Positions 7,894 to 15,519 of a stretch of 33,891 bases of DNA are shown piece by piece. Source of the stretch: an uncultured Clostridia bacterium (GTDB lineage Bacteria; Bacillota; Clostridia; Oscillospirales; Oscillospiraceae); the NCBI GenBank assembly GCA_947306975.1, contig CAMZHU010000003.1, forward strand, positions 1-33,891, written 5' to 3'. The position numbers were made by a program, and so were the translations under genes. The notes beneath the pieces were generated by a model. That model was not told the origin of the DNA. It saw nothing but the letters and a program-made list of their open reading frames with translations, and ran no database searches. Each line of letters begins with the position of its first letter. Position 1 is the first letter of the stretch.

Positions 7894-8751
7894 TCACTTA
7901 TCTATATCCCTGTGAAAACATTCCGCAGGGTATCCGAGTTCGTCCGCGATAGTCTTCACAGCCTCGGCAATTGCCACAGACCGGTGACGTCCGCCCGTAC
8001 ATCCGACGGCTATAACGAGGCACCGCTTTCCCTCCTCGACATATCCCGGCAGCAAAAACGCAATCAGAGGGGCAAGTTTATCAAGAAACGTGTCTGCCTG
8101 TCCGGATGAGAACACGTAATCGCGGACGGCGGCGTCTTGACCCGTTCCTTCCTTAAGTTCCGGCACATAATACGGATTCGGCAAAAAGCGTGCGTCCAGT
8201 ACTATGTCTGCATCGATCGGAATACCGTATTTGTATCCAAAAGAAACTATATTGACCGTTATCGGCTGTTTGTCATGCCTGTCTGAAAACAGCTTGTATA
8301 TACGTCTCTGCAGCTGTCCGAGCGTAAGGTCGCTGGTATCAACAATATAGTCGGCGCGCTGTTTTACCGGCGCCATCATAGCGATTTCCCGTTCTACGGT
8401 CCCGGCAAGATCGGCCCCCTCAGCGGACAGCGGATGCCGGCGTCTCGTCTCTTTATACCGCTTGACGATCGTCTCAACACTGGCCTCCACGAACAGTATA
8501 CGCGGCGCGCAGCCCATCTGGCCAAGATCGTCGCATACCTTGAACAGTTCACCGAAATCCTTGATCGTGCGGATATCCGTCACCAGTGCCACATGCTCGT
8601 AGCGTCCTCGGGAAGCGATACACAGTTCGGCAAATTTAGGCATAAGCGCAACAGGCATGTTATCCACGCAGTAATAGTCCAGATCCTCGAGTATGCCCGC
8701 GACCCGGCTCTTTCCCGCGCCTGACAGTCCCGAAATGATCAGTATGTCCAT
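7894..8751 (-). CDS. rapZ: RNase adapter / nucleotide-binding protein RapZ (YvcJ)
   Basis: This 285-residue P-loop protein has Walker A GLSGAGKS near its N terminus, a LPNPYYVPELKEGTG segment and the C-terminal GCTGGRHRSVAIAE motif. All of these are diagnostic of RapZ/YvcJ. E. coli RapZ binds GlmZ/GlmY small RNAs and controls amino-sugar synthesis; in Firmicutes YvcJ is a nucleotidase of less clear role. The track's start at 8844 adds 31 non-homologous residues that overlap murB. ATG at 8751 is chosen because it follows GGAAGGGG and lies 19 nt after the murB stop. Placement after murB fits a cell-envelope precursor role. Confidence 0.95.
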   Translation of the reverse strand: MDILIISGLSGAGKSRVAGILEDLDYYCVDNMPVALMPKFAELCIASRGRYEHVALVTDIRTIKDFGELFKVCDDLGQMGCAPRILFVEASVETIVKRYKETRRRHPLSAEGADLAGTVEREIAMMAPVKQRADYIVDTSDLTLGQLQRRIYKLFSDRHDKQPITVNIVSFGYKYGIPIDADIVLDARFLPNPYYVPELKEGTGQDAAVRDYVFSSGQADTFLDKLAPLIAFLLPGYVEEGKRCLVIAVGCTGGRHRSVAIAEAVKTIADELGYPAECFHRDIDK

Positions 8752-8770
8752 CAATACCGTCCCCTTCCGG

Positions 8771-9703
8771 TCATTCGGTGCCCCATCTGCGCCGGATGAT
8801 CTTAACCTCTGGTTCCAGTTCTGCGCCGTATTCCCTGAAAACACGCTCCTGAACTATCTCTATAAGGCGCATCACATCGTCGAACGACGCGCCGCCTTTG
8901 TTCACTATGAATCCGGCGTGTTTGGGAGACACCTGGGCGCCGCCTACCGAACACCCTTTCAGTCCCGCACCGTCGATCATGGCAGCGGCATACCCGCCCT
9001 TGGGCCGCTTGAAAGTGCTGCCTGCGCTGGGCATATCCAGCGGCTGACTTGCTCTGCGTTTTTCCGAGAGCTCATCCATCCGCGCCTTTACCGCGTCTGC
9101 GTCGCCCCGTTCAAGACTTATTACTGAAGAAAGTATCACTGAATCAGTATCTGAAAACACGCTGTGTCTGTATGAGAAGTCATGTTCTTCTTTCCTGACC
9201 TCATACACGCCCCGTTCCGGGTCGAAGGCAAGCGTCGACGTGACGACGTCCTTCATCTCTCCGCCGTATGCTCCCGCGTCCATGGATACGGCTCCGCCCA
9301 GGGTTCCCGGTATACCGTGGGCGAATTCAAAGCCCGTAAGCCCGTTCTGCAGGGCGAATACCGCAAGACGCGAGAGGAGGATCCCGGCGGGCGCAGTTAT
9401 CTCCGCATCGCCCGACAGATGAGCGTTGTCGTCCCCGCACATCGTCTTTATAACGGGAAACTCCAATTCTCCGTCCTCTATGAGCAGATTCGTGCCGTTG
9501 CCCGTGACCAGCGGCCGCACGCCCAAGTCGCTTAGCGCGGCGCAGAGCTCCGCCAGCGTCTCCGGTCTCTCGGGGACGAACATGACGGGCGCTTCACCGC
9601 CGATACGGAACGAGGTGTGTTCCTTCATGGGAACGCCCTCGAGCACGCGGGCATCGGGAACACGCCTGCGGATATCACTGATAAGAGAACCAAATCCTCT
9701 CAT
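8771..9703 (-). CDS. murB: UDP-N-acetylenolpyruvoylglucosamine reductase MurB
   Basis: This 310-residue FAD enzyme makes UDP-N-acetylmuramate from the enolpyruvyl precursor in cytoplasmic peptidoglycan synthesis. Visible motifs are HTSFRIGG, TGNGTNLL, GIPGTLGGAVSMDAGAYGGE (FAD domain), SYRHSVFS, the catalytic-serine region SAGSTFKRP, the VGGAQVSPKHAGFIVN stretch and a C-terminal ELEPEVKII containing the catalytic Glu. The ATG directly abuts the hprK stop (TAA then ATG), implying translational coupling. The ribosome-binding site (AAGGA) lies inside the end of hprK. Confidence 0.97.
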   Translation of the reverse strand: MRGFGSLISDIRRRVPDARVLEGVPMKEHTSFRIGGEAPVMFVPERPETLAELCAALSDLGVRPLVTGNGTNLLIEDGELEFPVIKTMCGDDNAHLSGDAEITAPAGILLSRLAVFALQNGLTGFEFAHGIPGTLGGAVSMDAGAYGGEMKDVVTSTLAFDPERGVYEVRKEEHDFSYRHSVFSDTDSVILSSVISLERGDADAVKARMDELSEKRRASQPLDMPSAGSTFKRPKGGYAAAMIDGAGLKGCSVGGAQVSPKHAGFIVNKGGASFDDVMRLIEIVQERVFREYGAELEPEVKIIRRRWGTE

Positions 9704-10651
9704 TTACTGATCCTTATCCTCCGGCTCTTCAAAGTGGTTGTTGATCTGGTCCGCCAGCTCCTGAGCAGCGTTGAATCCCATCATCTTCTGTCTGTAGTTC
9801 ATGGCGGCAACTTCGATGATGATGGCTATGTTTCTGCCGGGCCTTACAGGCACGGTATAAGATACCACATCGACGCCGAGGATGTTCTCATAACTCTCGT
9901 TTATTCCGAGGCGATCGAAAACGACGCCCTCCTCCCAGTTTTCGAGTTTTACTATGAGATCTATATCCTGCGACATCTTGACGGCGCCTATGCCGAACGT
10001 ACGGCGTACGTCTATGACTCCGATTCCTCGGAGCTCCACATAGTATTTTATGAGATCCGGAGCCGAGCCTTCCAGTTTGTCCACGTCAACGCGCTTTATT
10101 TCTACCGCGTCGTCCGCTATGAGCCTATGGCCCCGCTTGAGGAGTTCTATGGCCGTCTCGCTCTTGCCTATGCCGCTCTCACCGAGGATGAAAACACCGG
10201 TGCCGTAGACTTCCACCAGAACACCGTGCCTGGTTATACGGGGCGCCATGGCGACCGTGAGGAGCCTTATTGCCTCCGCAATGACCTGCTGCGGGTCACG
10301 GGTATCGCTCAGAACGGTGACGTCGTACTTCTCCGCAGCGGAGATTAGTTCCGGTCCGGGATCTCTGCCGTGGCAGATAATGATCACAGGGATGCCTTTC
10401 GAGAACAGTTCGTCCCACTTCTGTTTTCTGACCTCGTACGGGAAGGAAAGCATGTAGGCAAACTCTATGCCTCCTATTATCTGGATGCGGTCCGCAAAAA
10501 AGTAGTTGTAGTAGCCGGTGAGCTGCAGACCGGGTCTGTGCACATCGGCGTTCTTCAGGCGTTTCGTTTCGTAATCCGTGGACCGGTACAGGATTTTGAG
10601 CTTCATCTCGTCTACGAGATAGCTCAGTTTCACGGTCTTGTAGTCATCCAT
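9704..10651 (-). CDS. hprK: HPr kinase/phosphorylase HprK
   Basis: This 315-residue bifunctional enzyme phosphorylates and dephosphorylates Ser46 of HPr and is the sensor of carbon catabolite control in Firmicutes. The C-terminal kinase domain has Walker A GESGIGKSETAIEL, the HRLIADDAVEI segment and the HprK signature EVAAMNYRQKMMGFNAA. The N-terminal domain (about 130 residues) is the usual DRTGG-like fold. The ATG at 10651 follows a GGAGGCGGAG purine run. It is first in a four-gene operon, with a divergent promoter region shared with rpmB. No ptsH or ccpA is in the window. Confidence 0.97.
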   Translation of the reverse strand: MDDYKTVKLSYLVDEMKLKILYRSTDYETKRLKNADVHRPGLQLTGYYNYFFADRIQIIGGIEFAYMLSFPYEVRKQKWDELFSKGIPVIIICHGRDPGPELISAAEKYDVTVLSDTRDPQQVIAEAIRLLTVAMAPRITRHGVLVEVYGTGVFILGESGIGKSETAIELLKRGHRLIADDAVEIKRVDVDKLEGSAPDLIKYYVELRGIGVIDVRRTFGIGAVKMSQDIDLIVKLENWEEGVVFDRLGINESYENILGVDVVSYTVPVRPGRNIAIIIEVAAMNYRQKMMGFNAAQELADQINNHFEEPEDKDQ

Positions 10652-10712
10652 ATGCTCCGCCTCCGAAAAAATTAATCATGGAACCATGCTTTATATATCA
10701 TTATACATAGTA

Positions 10713-10741
10713 ATTTTATCTAAAAGTGCCTTGTTTTGCAA
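10713..10741 (-). promoter_or_regulatory. Candidate promoter for the hprK-murB-rapZ-whiA operon
   Basis: On the minus strand TTGCAA (10741-10736) and TAAAAT (10718-10713) are 17 nt apart. A second possible -10, TATAAT (10705-10700), lies a little downstream but lacks a good -35. Either would start transcription 45-70 nt before hprK. Confidence 0.45.
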
Positions 10742-10789
10742 GACTTTCACCGTTTGTTATGATTTAAACTCTTTAATAAAAAATAATGC

Positions 10790-10821
10790 TTGCATTTTGT
10801 TTTTGATTCTGTTATTATAAT
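10790..10821 (+). promoter_or_regulatory. Promoter for rpmB
   Basis: TTGCAT at 10790-10795, a 17-nt spacer and TATTAT at 10813-10818 (overlapping TATAAT at 10816-10821) precede rpmB. The region is very AT-rich compared with the genes on both sides. The leader would be about 40 nt. Confidence 0.65.
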
Positions 10822-10863
10822 CAAGCTATTTGATCACATATGTTATGCAAGGAGGTGCAGCAG

Positions 10864-11052
10864 ATGGCCAAGTGTGATTTTTGCGGCAAGGGTGTTACGT
10901 TCGGCATCAAGGTCAGCCACTCCCACAGGCGCAGCAACAGGACTTGGAAGCCCAACGTAAAGCGAGTAAAGGCTATCGTTGACGGCTCTCCCTGCCACGT
11001 ATATGTCTGTTCCCGTTGCCTTCGCAGCGGCAAGGTGACCCGCGCTAACTGA
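10864..11052 (+). CDS. rpmB: 50S ribosomal protein L28, zinc-ribbon form
   Basis: This 62-residue basic protein starts MAKCDFCGKG, the L28 signature. It continues with HSHRRSNRTWKPN and a second cysteine pair, YVCSRCLRSGKV. The two CxxC pairs mark the zinc-binding (C+) form. The ATG at 10864 follows AAGGAGGTG; the track's start at 10840 adds eight residues across the ribosome-binding site and is rejected. The gene is monocistronic, with a clear promoter and terminator. Confidence 0.97.
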   Translation: MAKCDFCGKGVTFGIKVSHSHRRSNRTWKPNVKRVKAIVDGSPCHVYVCSRCLRSGKVTRAN

Positions 11053-11067
11053 CAGACCGTCTGATTT

Positions 11068-11106
11068 TTATGCTCACAGCTTACCGCTGTGAGCATAATT
11101 TGTTTT
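11068..11106 (+). terminator. Intrinsic terminator after rpmB
   Basis: A 13-bp perfect stem TTATGCTCACAGC / GCTGTGAGCATAA with a 5-nt loop is followed by TTTGTTTT. Confidence 0.92.
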
Positions 11107-11159
11107 AAGGCCGCCCGGTGTCTTTAACTGGCCCGGCACTTTATACGGAGGATGATGAT

Positions 11160-11906
11160 ATGAAAATAGGTATAATCGGCCTCGGCCATCTCGGCCGCTC
11201 GCTTCTGCAGGGACTCCTCTGCTCCGGTATAGCGCCGGATGAAATAACCGCGTACAACCGCACCGCCTCCGTATGCGACGCCGTGTGTGAGAAGTTCGGC
11301 ATAGACGCCACAGGCGACCCCGGATACGTCGCAGAGACATCCGACGTCATATTCTTTGTGACGAAAGGCGCCGCTTTGGAAGAGCTCTCGGAGAGCATAC
11401 CGAGTAAAGCCTACGCCGGCAAGACCGTGGTTAGTTTCATGGCGGGCGTTCGTCCCGAAAAACTGGAATCCGCCTGCCCCGGTGCGGAGATCGTTGTCGC
11501 AATGCCGACGGTATCCATAGCGGACTGCACCGGCATAATCGCCCATACGAAGGCTCCCGAAAACGTAAGTCAGCTTTTTAAGCGTCTCGGCTATTCGTTC
11601 GAGACGACCTACGACGGCGCCGTCAGGAGCGCCGCATACGCCGCTAGCGGTCTCGGCTTTGCGGCTTATCTCCTCAGCGCTTACATGAAGGCGGGACGTG
11701 ATCTCGGCTTTAGGGAAGACGAATGCGCTAAGATAACAGATATACTCTTCACTACTGCCCTGCGGCGCGGCGATTTCGATACGATCGTGGCCGAGGTGGC
11801 GACGAAGGGCGGTGCGACTGAACGCGGCGTTATGCGCATGGATAACGTCGGAGTTCCGGGAGCTGTATCGGATGCAGTGCGCCTCGCGTACGAAAAGATG
11901 GCTTGA
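11160..11906 (+). CDS. Pyrroline-5-carboxylate reductase-like dehydrogenase (ProC/ComER family)
   Basis: This 248-residue protein has an N-terminal Rossmann fold (KIGIIGLGHLGRSLL) and a C-terminal helical domain with VATKGGATERGVMRM, which corresponds to the GG-T substrate/dimer motif of P5C reductases. The residue pattern following the coenzyme domain is AMPTVSI where true ProC proteins usually read MPNTP. It may therefore be a divergent family member and not the main proline biosynthetic enzyme. ATG 11160 follows CGGAGG; the upstream ATG used by the track lies before that site. The gene stands alone between two terminators. Confidence 0.8.
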   Translation: MKIGIIGLGHLGRSLLQGLLCSGIAPDEITAYNRTASVCDAVCEKFGIDATGDPGYVAETSDVIFFVTKGAALEELSESIPSKAYAGKTVVSFMAGVRPEKLESACPGAEIVVAMPTVSIADCTGIIAHTKAPENVSQLFKRLGYSFETTYDGAVRSAAYAASGLGFAAYLLSAYMKAGRDLGFREDECAKITDILFTTALRRGDFDTIVAEVATKGGATERGVMRMDNVGVPGAVSDAVRLAYEKMA

Positions 11907-11930
11907 CCGCTTAAAACACTGAGGATACAA

Positions 11931-11970
11931 AGATATCCCCGATGCGAAAGCATCGGGGATATCTGTTTTT
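11931..11970. terminator. Terminator between proC-like gene and der (probably bidirectional)
   Basis: A 15-bp perfect stem AGATATCCCCGATGC / GCATCGGGGATATCT with a GAAA tetraloop is followed by GTTTTT on the plus side. The minus side reads TTTGTATCC after the stem, so it may also end the der transcript. Confidence 0.88.
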
Positions 11971-11988
11971 GTCAGGTCATATACGGCA

Positions 11989-13317
11989 TCAGGGTTCTTT
12001 GTCGCCCTTTTGCCTTATTATCATGCGCACCGGCGTCCCCTCGAGTCCGAAGGTACCGCGTATCTGGTTTTCCAGATAACGCTGATACGAAAAATGGAAC
12101 AGCTCCGCGCTGTTGCAGAAAGCTACGAACGTGGGCGGACGGACGCCTGTCTGGGTCATATAGTAGATCTTAAGCCTGCGACCTTTATCCGTGGGCGGCT
12201 GCACACGGGCCGTAGCGTCGGCCAGGACATTGTTCAGCATCCCCGTAGTTATTCGCATAGCCGACTGGTCGTTCACGTAGTTAATGAGTTCGAACAGGCG
12301 GTCGACACGCTGGCCGGTGAGAGCGGATATGAACAGTGTGGGAGCGTAAGTCATGAACGCAAGGTCGCGGTACACGTCTGCGCGCATCTTGTCCATCGTC
12401 TTCCCGTCTTTTTCAACAAGATCCCATTTGTTTATGACGATAATGCTCGCCTTGCCCGCTTCATGAGCCAGACCGGCGACCTTCGTATCCTGCTCCGTGA
12501 CGCCTTCCCTGGCGTCGATCATGATTATGCACACGTCGGAGCGTTCTATAGCCAGCTGCGCCCTCATGACGCTGTACTTTTCTATCCTGTCGTCTACTTT
12601 AGATTTGCGTCTTATTCCCGCCGTATCTATGAAGACATAGCTTCCGAATTCATTTTCAAACCTGCTGTCCACCGCGTCCCGCGTCGTTCCTGCCATATCG
12701 CTCACAATCACGCGGTTCTCGCCGAGTATCCGGTTGACAAGCGAAGACTTGCCGACGTTCGGCTTTCCTATGACGGCGACTTTTACGGCTCCGTCTTCCG
12801 TTTCGCTTCCGTCCTCCGGAGGCAGCGCGGCGACGCAGGCGTCCAGCAGTTCGTCTGTTCCGTGACCATGTGCTGCTGAAAGTGCTATCGGATCTCCCAG
12901 CCCGAGAGTGTAGAACTCGTAGATATCCGGGTTTACCGGCCCTATCGAGTCCATCTTGTTTACTGCGAGCACGACAGGTTTCCCGGATCTGAGCAGCATG
13001 TTCGCGACCTCGTGGTCGGCCGCTGTGACGCCCGTCGTTATATCCGTTACGAAAATGATGACGTCGGCGTGATCTATCGCAAGCAGCGCCTGCTCGCGCA
13101 TGAAGAGCAGTATCTCGTTATCAGTCCGGGGCTCGATACCTCCGGTATCCACGATATCGAATGATCTACCGTTCCAGTCCGAGGATGCGTACAGCCTGTC
13201 GCGAGTGACGCCGGGCGTATCCTCAACTATCGCGAGGCGCTGGCCTGCGAGCCTGTTGAAAAGCCGCGACTTTCCCACGTTAGGCCTGCCGACTATGGCA
13301 ATGAGCGGTCTTGACAT
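11989..13317 (-). CDS. der: Ribosome biogenesis GTPase Der (EngA)
   Basis: This 442-residue protein has two consecutive GTPase domains, unique to Der. The first has GRPNVGKSRLFNRLAG, DTPGVTRDR, DTGGIEP and VNKMD. The second has GKPNVGKSSLVNRILG, MAGTTRDAV, DTAGIRRKSK and NKWDLV. A C-terminal KH-like domain follows. Der acts in assembly of the 50S subunit. ATG 13317 follows AAAGGAGGGGGG and lies 18 nt after the DUF512 gene, with which it forms a two-gene operon often conserved in Clostridia. Confidence 0.97.
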   Translation of the reverse strand: MSRPLIAIVGRPNVGKSRLFNRLAGQRLAIVEDTPGVTRDRLYASSDWNGRSFDIVDTGGIEPRTDNEILLFMREQALLAIDHADVIIFVTDITTGVTAADHEVANMLLRSGKPVVLAVNKMDSIGPVNPDIYEFYTLGLGDPIALSAAHGHGTDELLDACVAALPPEDGSETEDGAVKVAVIGKPNVGKSSLVNRILGENRVIVSDMAGTTRDAVDSRFENEFGSYVFIDTAGIRRKSKVDDRIEKYSVMRAQLAIERSDVCIIMIDAREGVTEQDTKVAGLAHEAGKASIIVINKWDLVEKDGKTMDKMRADVYRDLAFMTYAPTLFISALTGQRVDRLFELINYVNDQSAMRITTGMLNNVLADATARVQPPTDKGRRLKIYYMTQTGVRPPTFVAFCNSAELFHFSYQRYLENQIRGTFGLEGTPVRMIIRQKGDKEP

Positions 13318-13335
13318 CAGTCAACCCCCCTCCTT

Positions 13336-14658
13336 TCAGTTTCCAAATATGGCATCGGCGAAGTCGAAACCGTCCTGCTCGACGACCCTGATCGGAACAC
13401 CGAGCAGACCGGACAGCTCCTCCACCGTCATATCGTCGAGGAACATCGTCTCGCCGTGGCGAAGCATGTTCCTCGGCAGCAGAAGTCTTTCACCAAGCGG
13501 GCATCCGCGAAGCTGTTTCGCGATGTCCCCTCCCGTAACGAGCCCTGCCACATCGATCGTATGACCGAGAAAATCGTTTTCCACGGCGTACACGCGACCG
13601 TCGATACCGCTGTACCTGGCCGCCGCGTCTTCTATCATAGCCCTCATGAACGGAGCAGCCGAGCATCCGGATACTGCTGAAAAGGGCTTTTTGTCCGGTT
13701 CTTCAGGCATGTCCCTCATCGCCGCGTAAAACTCCGTCATGAAAAGCCGAAGCATTCCCACGCCGTTCTCTAACTGCGGGTATTCCTCATAGTATTCGTC
13801 GGGCGGCAGTTCCAGCCCTGCCTTCAGATAAAGCTCGTCTGCGCAGAAGAAGATGCGCGTACCGAACCTCTCGACACATTTATCGCCGTAGGAATCCACA
13901 GCCTTTACCGTCTCCATCGCCAGTTCTCTGTCGAACGGGCGGAGCGGATAGAGCCCGTCGCGGTGTTTGGTGAGGCCGACGGGGACCACCGATACGCTCG
14001 CTACCCCGGGATACATCTCCGACAGATCGGACATGCTCCTGATAAGATGCTCTCCGTCGTTGAGTCCGGGACAGCAGACTATCTGACAGTTCATCGTTAT
14101 ACCGGCGCCGGCAAATTTCCTCATTATCTCTATACCCCGGCCGCCGTTTTTATTGCCCAGCAGCATGGACCTCAGTTCCGGCTCTGTCGAATGGACCGAT
14201 ACGTTAATCGGGCTAATGCGGAGGTCCATGATCCTGCGTATCTCCCGCTCAGACAGATTCGTCAGAGTAATGTAATTGCCCTGCAGGAAACTGAGGCGAT
14301 GGTCGTCATCCTTGAAATAGAGAGTACTGCGCATGCCTCGGGGAAGCTGGTCCACGAAACAAAATACACATCTGTTCGCGCAGGCGCGCGCAGTGTCGAT
14401 AAGATATGACTCGAACTCTATTCCCGCGTCGTCGCCGTCCGGCTTCCGGATCACTGCATGCTTCTTCTGTCCGTTTGCTGACAGAAGCTCCACGGCAAGG
14501 CGCGCGTCGTATGAGTAGTACTTATAGTCGAGCACGTCGTGTATCTTATGCCCGTTTATAGTCAAAAGCCTGTCTCCTGCAGAGATCCCGGCCTTTTCGG
14601 CCGGGCTTCCCCGGTCGACAGACTTTATGGTGTTGTTCACTGCGGCACAGCCTTTCAT
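13336..14658 (-). CDS. DUF512 protein with PDZ and radical-SAM-like domains
   Basis: This 440-residue protein starts with a PDZ-like segment (SVDRGSPAEKAGISAGDRLLTINGHKI). Next is a radical-SAM-type cysteine motif, CANRCVFCF (CxxxCxxC), in a partial TIM barrel. The C-terminal DUF512 region includes GCSAAPFMRAMIEDA and AGLVTGGDIAKQL. The family is widespread in anaerobic Firmicutes next to der. Its reaction is unknown to me; the Fe-S and SAM role is inferred from the cysteine triplet. ATG 14658 has AAGG close upstream; GTG 14640 with GAAAGG before it is an alternative start. A terminator separates it from rpmF. Confidence 0.9.
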   Translation of the reverse strand: MKGCAAVNNTIKSVDRGSPAEKAGISAGDRLLTINGHKIHDVLDYKYYSYDARLAVELLSANGQKKHAVIRKPDGDDAGIEFESYLIDTARACANRCVFCFVDQLPRGMRSTLYFKDDDHRLSFLQGNYITLTNLSEREIRRIMDLRISPINVSVHSTEPELRSMLLGNKNGGRGIEIMRKFAGAGITMNCQIVCCPGLNDGEHLIRSMSDLSEMYPGVASVSVVPVGLTKHRDGLYPLRPFDRELAMETVKAVDSYGDKCVERFGTRIFFCADELYLKAGLELPPDEYYEEYPQLENGVGMLRLFMTEFYAAMRDMPEEPDKKPFSAVSGCSAAPFMRAMIEDAAARYSGIDGRVYAVENDFLGHTIDVAGLVTGGDIAKQLRGCPLGERLLLPRNMLRHGETMFLDDMTVEELSGLLGVPIRVVEQDGFDFADAIFGN

Positions 14659-14675
14659 TCAGCCTTATTAGTACA

Positions 14676-14701
14676 AAAGGCGGGGATGCATCCCCGCCTT
14701 T
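14676..14701 (-). terminator. Intrinsic terminator after rpmF
   Basis: A self-complementary element AAAGGCGGGGA-TGCA-TCCCCGCCTTT is followed on the minus strand by TTTTGT, 14 nt past the rpmF stop codon. It lies just before the DUF512-der pair, which would then need read-through or its own promoter. Confidence 0.8.
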
Positions 14702-14714
14702 GCATGAGCGATTG

Positions 14715-14897
14715 TTACTCCTCGACCTTGAGGACTTCGCGCCCGTTGTATGTGCCGCAGGATTTGCAAACCCTGTGAGACACACCGAGCTCTCCGCACT
14801 TGGGACAAGCCACAAGATGCGGAGCGGTGAGCTTCCAGTTGGCAGAACGTCTCTTATCTCTTCTCGCCTTCGATACTTTCCCCTTCGGAACCGCCAT
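14715..14897 (-). CDS. rpmF: 50S ribosomal protein L32, zinc-ribbon form
   Basis: This 60-residue protein has the L32 N terminus MAVPKGKVSKARRDKRRS and a zinc ribbon of two CxxC pairs (CPKCGE and CKSCG). The ribosome-binding site AGGAGGTG is close to ideal. It sits 17 nt downstream of yceD, the classic yceD-rpmF pair in bacteria. Confidence 0.98.
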   Translation of the reverse strand: MAVPKGKVSKARRDKRRSANWKLTAPHLVACPKCGELGVSHRVCKSCGTYNGREVLKVEE

Positions 14898-14914
14898 GAT
14901 GACACCTCCTGTGC

Positions 14915-15409
14915 TTATTTTTCCAGGAACTGTCCTAAGACAGCCAGCCTGGGGTCGATTTCCTTAGTGCATGAACAAGGGCCGTCGTTAAGATCGGCAC
15001 CGCACTGCGGGCATAGTCCTTTGCAATCAGCCCTGCAGAGCCAGCTCTCTTCCGCGCCAAGCAGAAAAGCCGTGACGACTATCTCGTCGATATCGGCGAA
15101 GTTTCCGTACAGCGGAAACATCTCCGGGTCCTCGCTGTCCTGCGCGTTGTCGGCCAGTGTTGCTTTGATGTCGCGGTGTATGCGTCTCGTCTCCTCCCTT
15201 AGGCACCGGTCGCAGACGAAAACGGCGTCCAGATCGAGCGTTGCCGTCAGAGTGAGAACTCCGGCAATATTCCTTATGTTTCCTGACACTTTTGCAGGTC
15301 CCACGACCTCTTTGATCGGAGGATCCGCGCAGTCGGAAAGGTCGGTCTCATAATCGAATCCGACCGATTCGCCAGGTATCTGGATGATATCTCGCAGGTC
15401 AAGACGCAT
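14915..15409 (-). CDS. yceD: YceD/DUF177 large-subunit rRNA accumulation protein
   Basis: This 164-residue protein has the DUF177 layout. The mid-protein CDRCL cysteine pair follows a beta-rich N-terminal part. A C-terminal cysteine cluster (CRADCKGLCPQCG and CSC) precedes DPRLAVL. YceD is needed for normal 23S rRNA levels in bacteria and is almost always next to rpmF, as here. The start at 15409 has GAGGTG upstream and a perfect promoter just ahead. Confidence 0.95.
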   Translation of the reverse strand: MRLDLRDIIQIPGESVGFDYETDLSDCADPPIKEVVGPAKVSGNIRNIAGVLTLTATLDLDAVFVCDRCLREETRRIHRDIKATLADNAQDSEDPEMFPLYGNFADIDEIVVTAFLLGAEESWLCRADCKGLCPQCGADLNDGPCSCTKEIDPRLAVLGQFLEK

Positions 15410-15435
15410 GGTACACCTCGCACAATTGCTTGAAC

Positions 15436-15464
15436 ATTATAATCTATGCGTTTCCTGTTGTCAA
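15436..15464 (-). promoter_or_regulatory. Perfect sigma-A consensus promoter for yceD-rpmF
   Basis: On the minus strand TTGACA (15464-15459), a 17-nt spacer and TATAAT (15441-15436) give a full consensus match. The expected start is near 15429, leaving a leader of only about 20 nt before yceD. No terminator was seen between obgE and this promoter. Confidence 0.92.
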
Positions 15465-15519
15465 ATACTTTTTTAGGAATTACTGCCTGATCCAGGATCT
15501 GTATTTCTCGCGGACGCCG

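Noticed and set aside
9617-10348. Plus-strand ORFs across hprK, murB, der and dnaE (e.g. 9617-10348, 12010-12879, 29776-30855)
   Set aside because: All are shadows opposite clearly identified minus-strand genes.
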